From CALBTQ01 sp036725605 (lineage in GTDB: Bacteria > Lernaellota > Lernaellaia > Lernaellales > Lernaellaceae), in contig DAIMDW010000003.1 of the NCBI GenBank assembly GCA_036725605.1, positions 124,001-188,000 on the forward strand: a stretch of DNA of 64,000 nucleotides, written 5' to 3'. The notes under the pieces were generated by a model. The model did no database searches, was not told the DNA's origin, and saw only the letters and a program-made list of their open reading frames with translations. A program made the translations under genes and the position numbers. Positions 16,610-24,818 of the stretch are shown here, piece by piece; within the stretch, counting starts at the first letter, position 1; each line of letters starts with the position of its first letter.

Positions 16610-17803
16610 ATGAAACTTTTGATGTACGACACCACGCCCGCGATGGGCGGTTCGGTTCACAGCGGTGCCGCCCTGCTGAACGGATTGGTGCGCGGTGGCG
16701 ATCAGGTCGTATTGCTTGCCTCGCGACCCGAACTTTTTTCGGGCCTGCTCGACGAAGCGATTCACCTGGCGCGGGTGAATTGGGACAACTTCCACAATCT
16801 GTACGATCCGACGTCCGGGCTGAAAGACGATCGCATCCCGCTTTTCAGCCAATGGCTGGCCATGCGCCGTTTGGGAAAGCGTCTGGCGCCGACGCTGCAT
16901 AAACTTCTAAAGGAATTCGCGCCGGATTTGCTGCACATCAATCAACTCAACATTTTCGCCGCGCCGTTGATCGCCTTCGCACGCCGGCATCGGCTGCCCG
17001 TGGTCATGCACGGGCGGGAAATTCGCCTCTACGGGCGCAGCGAAATCCGCCTCGCCGCCCAAAGCGATCGGTACATCTGCGTCAGCCGAGCGGAACGCGA
17101 AAACATGCTGCGGCAAAGCACATTGCCGGCGGACAAAATCGTGGTCATCGCCAACGGCATCGACGAAAATGCGTTTCCGGCGAAGAAGGATCCGGCTCTG
17201 CGCGATTCGCTGCACCTGCCGCGCGATGCGAAAATCGCCTGCCTGCTGGGGCGTCTGTGTTTTTGGAAGGGGCAGCACGTCGCCATCGAAGCCTGGTCGA
17301 TCGTCAAGCAAACGCTGCCGCGGGCGATCTTGGCGCTGGTCGGAACCGGCGAAGCGGATTACGAAACTCACTGTCGCAACCTGACCCGCGAGTACGGGTT
17401 GGAGGATAACGTCGTTTTTCTCGGGCAGCGGGATAACATCAACCAATTGTTGGCCGCCTTCGATCTGGTCGTTCACGCTTCCTGCTTTGCCGATCCCGCG
17501 CAAGGGCCGGTCGAAGCGATGGGCCGCGTCGCCATCGAGGCAATGGCCGCCGCCCTGCCCCTGGTGGCGACCGACGCCGGCGGCATTCCGGATATCGTCG
17601 AGGATGGCGTGACCGGCAGACTGGCGCCGCCGGGCGATGCGCAAGCCATGGCCGAAGCCGTGCTCGCCTATCTGAGCGACGACGACGCGGCGCAAGCGGC
17701 GGGAAAAGCCGGTTACGAACGCGTGCGCGCCAACTTCACCAATACAATTATGACGAACAAGGTTCGCGCCCTGTACGCCGAGGTGCTCGCCGCGCGGGCA
17801 TAG
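16610..17803 (+). CDS. GT4-family glycosyltransferase
   Basis: 397 residues from ATG 16610. The GT-B pattern is present: an N-terminal glycine-rich GGSVHSGAALLNGLVRGG, a linker, then the nucleotide-sugar-binding half with LLGRLCFWKGQHVAIEAW, VFLGQRDNI and ALPLVATDAGGIPDIVEDG containing the family's acidic/EX-type region. It should transfer a sugar from a nucleotide donor to a lipid or glycan acceptor in the cytoplasm. It stands alone between a terminator and a convergent gene. Acceptor unknown. Confidence 0.88.
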   Translation: MKLLMYDTTPAMGGSVHSGAALLNGLVRGGDQVVLLASRPELFSGLLDEAIHLARVNWDNFHNLYDPTSGLKDDRIPLFSQWLAMRRLGKRLAPTLHKLLKEFAPDLLHINQLNIFAAPLIAFARRHRLPVVMHGREIRLYGRSEIRLAAQSDRYICVSRAERENMLRQSTLPADKIVVIANGIDENAFPAKKDPALRDSLHLPRDAKIACLLGRLCFWKGQHVAIEAWSIVKQTLPRAILALVGTGEADYETHCRNLTREYGLEDNVVFLGQRDNINQLLAAFDLVVHASCFADPAQGPVEAMGRVAIEAMAAALPLVATDAGGIPDIVEDGVTGRLAPPGDAQAMAEAVLAYLSDDDAAQAAGKAGYERVRANFTNTIMTNKVRALYAEVLAARA

Positions 17804-17804
17804 C

Positions 17805-18773
17805 TTACTCGGGGCGCAATCCGGGCAGCGCCTGCATCGCGGCGGTGAACATCGCCTGCAGCGCCGCCAGCTTTTCCGGCGGCCATTCGGCTTTGTCGGC
17901 ACGCAGGAAAGTCGTCTTGTCGTCCCGGTTGTCGAAACGCGCGATGGGAATATCCCAGGTTCGCCCATGCGCCTGGATGCGCACGACGCCCGGATGATCC
18001 ATCTCCAGATAATCCATATCATCGCAACCGTATTCGTTGCGCATCACCACCTCGGGCACGCCGTGGTGCAGAACGGAACCGGGATCGTCCGGATTGGCGC
18101 GCTCGCGGTTTTTCCGCCGCGACTCTTCCGGCGTAACCCACACGTACAGAATCGCCGAACGCGAAAGAATCTCCGGGCTCAACTGCGCCAGCGAATGCAG
18201 GTAGCCCTGCGGATACGGAATCGGCATGGCCGAGCCTTCCGGACCGCCGCGGGCGAATTCGATCACCACCGTGCGGCCGTCCTCCGGCGTTTGGAACGTT
18301 TGATTGAGTTCGGCCAACAAGGCCGCCGCTTCCGCATCGATCGCCTCGGCCACCCGCTCCCACACGTCCTCCGGCAAAGCGGCCAGACGCGCCGGGAATC
18401 CGGCCTTGCGCGAAGCGGCCTCGATGCGCTCGAGCATCCAACCGCCGGCGTGCGGCGGCTGCAACCGCCGATGCGCCAGCAGATCGGCATAATCCTCGTT
18501 CAACATTTCGATGAGCGTCAGCCACTCGCGCTGATCGGCCCACGGTTGGTCGGCGCCGGCGAAAAAGTAATCGCCCAGCCCTTCCTCGCGCAGAAGCGCA
18601 CTGAGTCGTCCCATCAGATGCACATAGGGGAAATCGTCGAGTTGAGCCGTTTTACCGATGCATAAATCACGTTGCCGCGTTTCGTCATCCAGCAATGCCA
18701 AATAACGCCGCACTTCGGATTTCCCGGAAGCCGGCAACGCGAGCAGCAGCAGAGTATCAATGATGTGATGCAT
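17805..18773 (-). CDS. P-loop NTPase-like protein of unknown function
   Basis: 322 residues from ATG 18773, which has GGAGGAAAAC upstream. The N-terminus is a beta-strand then Walker A (LLALPASGKSEVRRYL). Later segments include VVIEFARGGP and SRSAILYVWVTPEESRRKNRERA, with the spacing of a Walker B and an Arg-rich lid typical of nucleotide/nucleoside kinase-like folds. A conserved YGCDDMDYLEMDHPG block follows. I do not recognise a named family; a kinase or NTP-dependent regulator is possible. It converges on the GT4 gene with a one-base gap. Confidence 0.65.
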   Translation of the reverse strand: MHHIIDTLLLLALPASGKSEVRRYLALLDDETRQRDLCIGKTAQLDDFPYVHLMGRLSALLREEGLGDYFFAGADQPWADQREWLTLIEMLNEDYADLLAHRRLQPPHAGGWMLERIEAASRKAGFPARLAALPEDVWERVAEAIDAEAAALLAELNQTFQTPEDGRTVVIEFARGGPEGSAMPIPYPQGYLHSLAQLSPEILSRSAILYVWVTPEESRRKNRERANPDDPGSVLHHGVPEVVMRNEYGCDDMDYLEMDHPGVVRIQAHGRTWDIPIARFDNRDDKTTFLRADKAEWPPEKLAALQAMFTAAMQALPGLRPE

Positions 18774-18975
18774 GTTTTCCTCCAGTGGACGGAGCAATTT
18801 CGGCCCCGTGGCGTGCACCGTTTAATAGCATCCGAACCTTTCCGTTTACAAGGCTTTGCCGAATTCCGGGGCTTTTCTTTTTATGCAGGTTATTGTATTT
18901 TTTTGCGACCGCCGTGGGGGAGCCGGTTGGTGTTGGGACCGTCTCTCCGTCCACAAGAACTTTTCATCTACGCCG

Positions 18976-18993
18976 TCGTCGAGCGCTCGACGA
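18976..18993. promoter_or_regulatory. Perfect 18-bp palindrome before the giant secreted protein gene
   Basis: TCGTCGAGCGCTCGACGA, perfectly self-complementary, 29 bases before the ATG at 19023. It could be an operator or form an mRNA hairpin just upstream of the ribosome-binding site (GGAGAGGTGG). The rest of the 249-bp gap (18774-19022) contains no gene that I can see. Confidence 0.5.
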
Positions 18994-19022
18994 ACGCATA
19001 AAGGTCTTAGCGGAGAGGTGGA

Positions 19023-22000
19023 ATGAAATTCCGGTTGCCGTTTATTTTTCTGTCATTGCTGCTCATCATACCCACCGGTGCGTCGGCATTCGACATCCTT
19101 TCGATGACCCCCAATTTCGGCACGCATCTGGTTCGTACCGAAACTCCGTTGACTGTGGTTTTCGAAACGTCCATCGATCCGGAAACGCTCGATGAAGATT
19201 CGTTTGCGATCGCGCCACTCGGCCACGACAAGGAAATTTCCGGCGTCCTGAGCCTGGCGACAACCAATGTGGAAAACGACACCGTCGTTTTTACGCCCGA
19301 CACGCTCTGGCCCTTCGGCCGTCGGTATCGGCTGACAATCGGCGCTTCGTTGCTCAGCGCCACGGGCGAACCGTTTGACGGCGACCTGCCCTACAACGGT
19401 ATTTTCGTCGCCAACATTGCCCGGGATCATCGCTGGCCGAATATCGATCCGCTCAACCCGCCGTCGCTGACCAATACATTCAACACGGCGTCGGTGTTTC
19501 TGGGATTCAATCCCTTCGCGCCGGAGGACGACGCCGAGCCCTGGCAGGTGCCGGGCATGAACGCGACCGAAGCCTGGAAATACTCCACCGGCAGCCCGGA
19601 GGTCATCATCGCGGTAATCGATACGGGCTTGCTCAATTACAGCGACGGCGAATTTCGCAAGAATATCTTCATCAACGCCGGCGAATTGCCGCTGCCCGAG
19701 GTCAACGGCGAAACGTGCGAGGAATACGACTGCAACGGCGATGGCCGCTTCGATGTCGACGATTACCAAAACGACACGCGCATCGGCACGCCGGGAACGC
19801 GCAATGCGGCTCAGCTCATTGCGACCTTTTCCGACGGATTCGACGACGACGGCAACGGCTTTGTCGACGACATTGCCGGGTGGGATTTTCTGCGCGACGT
19901 CAATGAAGCGCTTGGCAGCAACTCGTTGCCCTTGGGCATCCATGGACATTGGCAAGTGGACGTGGCGGTCGCCCGCTACGAAAACGGCGGCGGCTATTAC
20001 GTCGGCGCCTGCCCCGAATGCCTGGTGCTGCCGATCCGCATTTCGTCCGGCTTGTTCTCCGAATTCGGTGCGCTGAGTCAGGCGGCCGATTACGCCAACC
20101 TCATGGGTGCGTCGGTGCTCAGCCACGCCGGCGCGAATTTCACCTGGTCGCGTGACATGCACCAAGCATTCATCGACGCCTACGACGATGGCGCGATCAG
20201 CCTCGGCGTGACCAACGACGAAATGAGCTTTCATCATTGGATGCCCTACGCCGGCGAAGACGCGATGGCCGTCAAATCGATTCTGCCCATGTCGCCGATT
20301 CAGTTTCCCTCGGGCGTCAACGGCGAGGACTACGCCTTCACCGAAGCCTGGTGCACCGGTTTCGGTTCACACACCGTGCTCTCGCTTCCCTCCGGTTCGG
20401 TGTGCACGTCCGAAACCGTCGCCACCTCGTCGGGCTTTTTCGCGCTGCTGTTCGCCTACGCCCATCAACGCGGCATCGACCTGGAAGCCGACGAAGCCAA
20501 GCAAATCATGACCATGACCGCTTATGACATCAGCGAACGCTGCTTTTCCATCATCCAGCTAGGCCGGGAATGCCAGGAAGGATACGACGTGCATTTCGGC
20601 TACGGCCGGCCGGACATGGGCCGCGCGTTGGCCGCGCTGGGCGATCCGGATTTCGGTCTGGAACCGAAAATTCCGCCGGTCGTGCGCATCACGGCGCCGG
20701 AATGGTGGACCACCTTCGATCCGCAAAACGAACCGTACGTCGATGTTGTCGGCCGCATCAGCGCGCGCACGACGCCCTTCCATTGGTCGGTACAGGTCGC
20801 CAAAGGAAACGAGCCGCTGGAGGATGAGTTCGTCGAAGTCGATAGCGGTGATGCCTATGAGGCGATCGAGGGCGTGATCACGTCCATCCCGTTGGACGAT
20901 TACTTCTCCGCCGAATGGGCCTCGCGCCCGGTCGATGGGTATTTTGCGTTCGACGTCACCCTGCGCGTGCAGGCTTTTTACCTGGCCGGCGACGACGAAC
21001 CGGTGATCGGCGAAATGCGCAAGTCCATCAGCGTGCACACCGACGACAACCCCGACAACGGTCTGATGCCGGGCTTCCCCGTGTACATCGGCGCTTCCGG
21101 CGAATCCTCACCGCTGCTTTACGACCTGGACGGCGACGCCGACCATCGGTTGGAAATCATCTTCGGCACCGGGGCCGGCCGGTTGGTCGTGCTCAAATAC
21201 GATGCGCAAAGCGGCGAGTATCGCGACATGCCCGGCTTTCCGTTGGATCTGACCGGCGGCAGCCGACCGGCGCACTTCGGCATTTTCGCCTCGGTGGCCG
21301 TGGGCGATCTGTTCGGCGACTCGACGCCGGAGATCGTTGTCGCCACGCTCGGCGGCTTTGTTTACGCGATCGATCCGCTGGCCGTGCCCGACGGAGAATG
21401 GCTGTTGCCCGGTTTCCCGGTCGCCGCCGACGAGCCCGATCCGTCCACGGTGCTCGGCTACGGTCTGGGCAACGGTTTCATGTCTTCGCCGGTGCTGGCC
21501 GATCTCGATCTGGACGGTATACTGGAAATCGTCATCGGTTCAGTCGATCAGAAAGTGTACGTTTGGAAACCGGCAAAAGCGCCCGGCGCCGTTGCCCCGC
21601 TTTCCGGCTGGCCGGTGCTGGTGCGCGCCGACGAAGGACTGGTCGCGCCCGAGAAAGAATGCACCGGCAACACGATCCCCAACGCCATTTTCGGTACGCC
21701 GGCGGTGGGCATCCTCGATCCGCATCACGAGGATCCGCACATCAGCACGTATTCGTCGGTGTTGGTGGCGACCAACGAGGAGTGCCCCAACGATGGGAAT
21801 TTGCTGACCGGCCGCATCTACGCCATCTACCACGACGGCATGGATCACGACGGCGGTCCGTTCCTGCCGAACTGGCCGGAGAAACCCAAACACGCGTCGA
21901 ACGTGCTGCCCTATTTCAATATCATCGGCGGCGTCAGCGGCTCGCCCGCCGTGTACACGCGCGACGGCGACACGGTGATCGCCCTGGGCACCACGTTGTG

Positions 22001-23102
22001 GACGCCGGTTATTCTCCATTACGCCAACGACACGATATTGATGGAGGACATCACCAACGCCGCGTCGATCAATACGGCCGGTTCACCGACTCTCTCGGCC
22101 ATCGCGCCGGACGAGGAGCCGCTCTTTTTGCTGCCGACGGTCGGCGTGCTCCAGTTCTCCAGCGAAGGCGTCAAGCTGCTCAAGACCATGGTCGTCGGCC
22201 ACACGCTCGACAGTCCGTATCGGAAAAAATTCCGCGGCTTGTTCGGCGACATCCCGCTGATGCTCAACTCGGTGTCGGCCGACCTGGACGCCGACGGCGA
22301 ACGGGAAATCGTTTCGGGCACCGGCGACTTGTTGGTGCATGCGCAAAAAGGCAACGGCTCCGAAGTGGAAGGCTGGCCCAAGTACACGCAGAAATGGACG
22401 CTGGCCTCGCCCGCCGTCGGTGACGTGGATGCCGACGGCAAGGTGGAAGTCGTGGCGCATACGCGCGAAGGGTACCTGTATGCCTGGGAAAGCGTGGGCG
22501 ACGTTTGTCCGGACGGCGCGATGAATTCCGACTGGCCGCGCTTCCATCACGACGAGCACAACAGCGGTTACTACGGAAACGACGTTCTGCCGCCCGGACG
22601 CGTAACCGACCTGACGGCGCAGGACAACGATCAAGGCTCGGTGCGCATCACCTTCACGCTGCCCGGCGACGATTGGTGGTGCGGTCGACCGCAGACGGTC
22701 GATATTCGTTACGCCGCCGATGCGGCCGACCTCAGCGATTGGGAAACCTTCAACGCAGCAACGGGAATCGAATACCAACCGCTGAATCAAAGCGCCGGCG
22801 CCGAAATTTCGTTGCTGCTGTCCGGCGCGATGAACGCGGTCGCGTTGTGCGCACGTGACGATGCGGGCAATGTTTCGCGCATCAGCAACGTCGCCGCCGT
22901 CGAGCCGTACACGCCGCCGGACGACGACACCGTCGACGACGATACCAGCGACGACGACACGATCGACGACGACACGATCGATGATGACACGATCGACGAT
23001 GATACAGACGACGACAGCGTCGACGACGACGATTCGTCGGATGACGACAATAATTCAACCAACGACGATGACGACGATAATGACAATGGGTGCGGATGCT
23101 GA
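19023..23102 (+). CDS. Large secreted protein: Ig-like + degenerate subtilase (S8) + FG-GAP propeller + Fn3-like, Asp tail ending GCGC
   Basis: 1359 residues; GGAGAGGTGGA before the ATG. Signal peptide ends about GASA. Residues about 25-120 resemble a Big_5/SbsA Ig-like domain. Then an S8 subtilase fold: Asp200 in VIAVIDTG and His307 in the HGT-like segment IHGHWQVDVAVA are kept, but the GTSMATP-like segment reads SETVATSSGFFALL, placing Thr465 where the nucleophile Ser should be. About 690-1170 hold FG-GAP/VCBS-like repeats (LLYDLDGDAD, LADLDLDG, VSADLDADGER, VGDVDADG). An Fn3-like domain precedes a 56-residue Asp-rich tail ending Gly-Cys-Gly-Cys. Likely exported and surface-attached; proteolytic activity doubtful. 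The DUF2804-like gene follows 23 bases later. Confidence 0.85.
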   Translation: MKFRLPFIFLSLLLIIPTGASAFDILSMTPNFGTHLVRTETPLTVVFETSIDPETLDEDSFAIAPLGHDKEISGVLSLATTNVENDTVVFTPDTLWPFGRRYRLTIGASLLSATGEPFDGDLPYNGIFVANIARDHRWPNIDPLNPPSLTNTFNTASVFLGFNPFAPEDDAEPWQVPGMNATEAWKYSTGSPEVIIAVIDTGLLNYSDGEFRKNIFINAGELPLPEVNGETCEEYDCNGDGRFDVDDYQNDTRIGTPGTRNAAQLIATFSDGFDDDGNGFVDDIAGWDFLRDVNEALGSNSLPLGIHGHWQVDVAVARYENGGGYYVGACPECLVLPIRISSGLFSEFGALSQAADYANLMGASVLSHAGANFTWSRDMHQAFIDAYDDGAISLGVTNDEMSFHHWMPYAGEDAMAVKSILPMSPIQFPSGVNGEDYAFTEAWCTGFGSHTVLSLPSGSVCTSETVATSSGFFALLFAYAHQRGIDLEADEAKQIMTMTAYDISERCFSIIQLGRECQEGYDVHFGYGRPDMGRALAALGDPDFGLEPKIPPVVRITAPEWWTTFDPQNEPYVDVVGRISARTTPFHWSVQVAKGNEPLEDEFVEVDSGDAYEAIEGVITSIPLDDYFSAEWASRPVDGYFAFDVTLRVQAFYLAGDDEPVIGEMRKSISVHTDDNPDNGLMPGFPVYIGASGESSPLLYDLDGDADHRLEIIFGTGAGRLVVLKYDAQSGEYRDMPGFPLDLTGGSRPAHFGIFASVAVGDLFGDSTPEIVVATLGGFVYAIDPLAVPDGEWLLPGFPVAADEPDPSTVLGYGLGNGFMSSPVLADLDLDGILEIVIGSVDQKVYVWKPAKAPGAVAPLSGWPVLVRADEGLVAPEKECTGNTIPNAIFGTPAVGILDPHHEDPHISTYSSVLVATNEECPNDGNLLTGRIYAIYHDGMDHDGGPFLPNWPEKPKHASNVLPYFNIIGGVSGSPAVYTRDGDTVIALGTTLWTPVILHYANDTILMEDITNAASINTAGSPTLSAIAPDEEPLFLLPTVGVLQFSSEGVKLLKTMVVGHTLDSPYRKKFRGLFGDIPLMLNSVSADLDADGEREIVSGTGDLLVHAQKGNGSEVEGWPKYTQKWTLASPAVGDVDADGKVEVVAHTREGYLYAWESVGDVCPDGAMNSDWPRFHHDEHNSGYYGNDVLPPGRVTDLTAQDNDQGSVRITFTLPGDDWWCGRPQTVDIRYAADAADLSDWETFNAATGIEYQPLNQSAGAEISLLLSGAMNAVALCARDDAGNVSRISNVAAVEPYTPPDDDTVDDDTSDDDTIDDDTIDDDTIDDDTDDDSVDDDDSSDDDNNSTNDDDDDNDNGCGC
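22920..23087 (+). repeat. Asp-codon tract before C-terminal GCGC
   Basis: Runs of GAC/GAT broken by Thr, Ile, Val and Ser (DDDTIDDDTIDDD pattern, a 5-residue tandem period) at the end of the 1359-residue protein. Confidence 0.85.
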
Positions 23103-23125
23103 TCCACCCGCAGAGGAATAGGAAA

Positions 23126-24322
23126 ATGAAACCGATTTTCTGGATAGTGTTGTTGTTGGTTCTGTTTTGCTGGTTACCCCTCGCCTGCGACGAAGAGGAT
23201 GACTGCGATTGCGAAACGGATTGTCCATCCACCGACGATGACGCGACTGACGACGACGATTCGTCGACTGACGATGACGACGATAGCGCCGACGACGACT
23301 TCGTCGATCCGCAGGTGGAAATCACCGAACCGACATTGCTGCTGGATCCCGACGGTTCATTGCACGGACGCGGTTGGGCGCGCACGCCGTTGATTCAATA
23401 CAATCCCGAGTACATCCCCGATTATCTGAAATGGCGCGTCAAGGTGTGGGATCATTACACGATCATCGCCCCGGACTTCGCCTTCGCCTTCAACATCGCC
23501 GACATTCAATACGCGACGTTCATCAGTTACGAACTCATCGATTTCAACGCCGGCACGATCACCAGCGGCGTCGACCTGCTGCTGGGCAGCCACGGCGGCA
23601 TCCCGCTCACGCCGATGGAAACGACGCATTACGAATCGCGGCACGCGTTGTTCGACATCTCCTATAACGAAGGCGTGCGCACGCTCACCGCGCAGGTCGA
23701 TAAAACCCTGCTGGCCGTGCCGATGAGCTGCGACATCACCTTGACCCAGCCGGCGAATGACGAAAATGTCATCGCCGCCGCGCCCTTCAACGAAGCGGGC
23801 TACTTTTTCCTCGAGAACAAAACCATCGGCATGTCCGCCTCCGGCGAGGTCACGATCGGCGGCCAAACCTACACCTTCCATCCGGAAAATTCGTATGCGG
23901 TGCTCGACTGGGGACGCGGCGTCTGGCCGCACTCGCACGAATGGCACTGGGGCTTCGCCGCGGGCATCGTAGACGGCGACATCGTCGGGATCAACATCGG
24001 CGACGGTTGGTCGGACGATTCCCGGGGCACCTCGAACATTCAGAAATACCACGGCAAGGTGCACAAACTGTTTCACGTCTATTTCGATTACGATCCCAAC
24101 AACCTGATGCAGCCCTGGGAAGTGACCAGCGACGGCGATCTGCTGCGCGCCACGCTCACGCCGTTCTATCATCAAAAAGCCGGCATCATGACCAGCGGCC
24201 TGGGCATGCTGATCGATAAAATGTACGGCACATTCAGCGGCCGGATGACGCTGGACGACGGTACGATCGTCGAGTTCGAAAACATCAACGGCTTCATCGA
24301 GCATTCCTTCCAGAAATGGTGA
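23126..24322 (+). CDS. DUF2804-like lipoprotein with Asp-rich linker
   Basis: 398 residues from ATG 23126 (AGGAATAGGAAA upstream). Signal peptide ends LPLAC with Cys21, then a Cys/Asp/Ser/Thr linker to about residue 60. The body ends in a lipocalin-like beta-rich part with YAVLDWGRGVWPHSHEWHWG, which matches the hallmark GRGxWP...WxW region of DUF2804, and DGTIVEFENINGFIEHS. DUF2804 has no established biochemical role that I can cite. It is 23 bases downstream of the degenerate subtilase gene and probably co-transcribed, so the two surface proteins may work together. Confidence 0.78.
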   Translation: MKPIFWIVLLLVLFCWLPLACDEEDDCDCETDCPSTDDDATDDDDSSTDDDDDSADDDFVDPQVEITEPTLLLDPDGSLHGRGWARTPLIQYNPEYIPDYLKWRVKVWDHYTIIAPDFAFAFNIADIQYATFISYELIDFNAGTITSGVDLLLGSHGGIPLTPMETTHYESRHALFDISYNEGVRTLTAQVDKTLLAVPMSCDITLTQPANDENVIAAAPFNEAGYFFLENKTIGMSASGEVTIGGQTYTFHPENSYAVLDWGRGVWPHSHEWHWGFAAGIVDGDIVGINIGDGWSDDSRGTSNIQKYHGKVHKLFHVYFDYDPNNLMQPWEVTSDGDLLRATLTPFYHQKAGIMTSGLGMLIDKMYGTFSGRMTLDDGTIVEFENINGFIEHSFQKW

Positions 24323-24350
24323 TGTGTCGCATGCGGGCGAAGGAAAAAGC

Positions 24351-24815
24351 ATGACCGCTATCTTCATCGATGCCGACGCCTGCCCGGTGAAAAATGAAAT
24401 CTACCGCGCCGCCGCCAAATACGGTCTAACCGTGCACGTGGTCAGCAACGCCCGGATGAACGTGCCGTCCGACGATCGCATCCGCCTGGTGGTCGTCGGA
24501 CGCGAGCCGGACGCCGCCGACGATTGGATCGCCGAACACGCAACGGCGGACGATGTGGTCGTGACCGCCGACATTCCCCTCGCCGATCGCTGTTTGAAAA
24601 AAGGCGCGCGCGTGCTGGATATGCGCGGCGGCGAATTCACGGTCGATTCGATCGGCAACGCGCTGGCCATGCGCGAGTTGATGAATCATCTGCGCTTGAT
24701 GGGCGAAATCGGCGGCGGGCCGCCGCCGGCGGGCAAGAAGGATCGCGCCAACTTTACCGCCAGATTGCACCAGGTATTGCAGGCGATATTCAGCGCAAAA
24801 ACGAAAACGCCGTAA
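24351..24815 (+). CDS. YaiI/YqxD family (UPF0178) PIN-like protein
   Basis: 154 residues from ATG 24351 (GAAGGAAAAAGC upstream). Starts with IFIDADACPVKNEIYRAA, the diagnostic motif of UPF0178, and contains VVTADIPLADRCLKKGARVLD and MRGGEFTVDSIG. The fold is PIN-related with acidic residues at the predicted metal site, but the family's biological role is not settled. It follows the DUF2804-like gene on the same strand; the stop lies 4 bases from the stop of convergent gatD. Confidence 0.93.
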   Translation: MTAIFIDADACPVKNEIYRAAAKYGLTVHVVSNARMNVPSDDRIRLVVVGREPDAADDWIAEHATADDVVVTADIPLADRCLKKGARVLDMRGGEFTVDSIGNALAMRELMNHLRLMGEIGGGPPPAGKKDRANFTARLHQVLQAIFSAKTKTP

Positions 24816-24818
24816 CCG

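Noticed and set aside
18774..19022. Possible riboswitch in the long leader before 19023
   Set aside because: No recognisable aptamer core; only the 18-bp palindrome stands out.
20915..22423. 502-codon plus-strand frame within the giant surface protein gene
   Set aside because: Out-of-frame Arg-rich reading inside the real 1359-residue gene.
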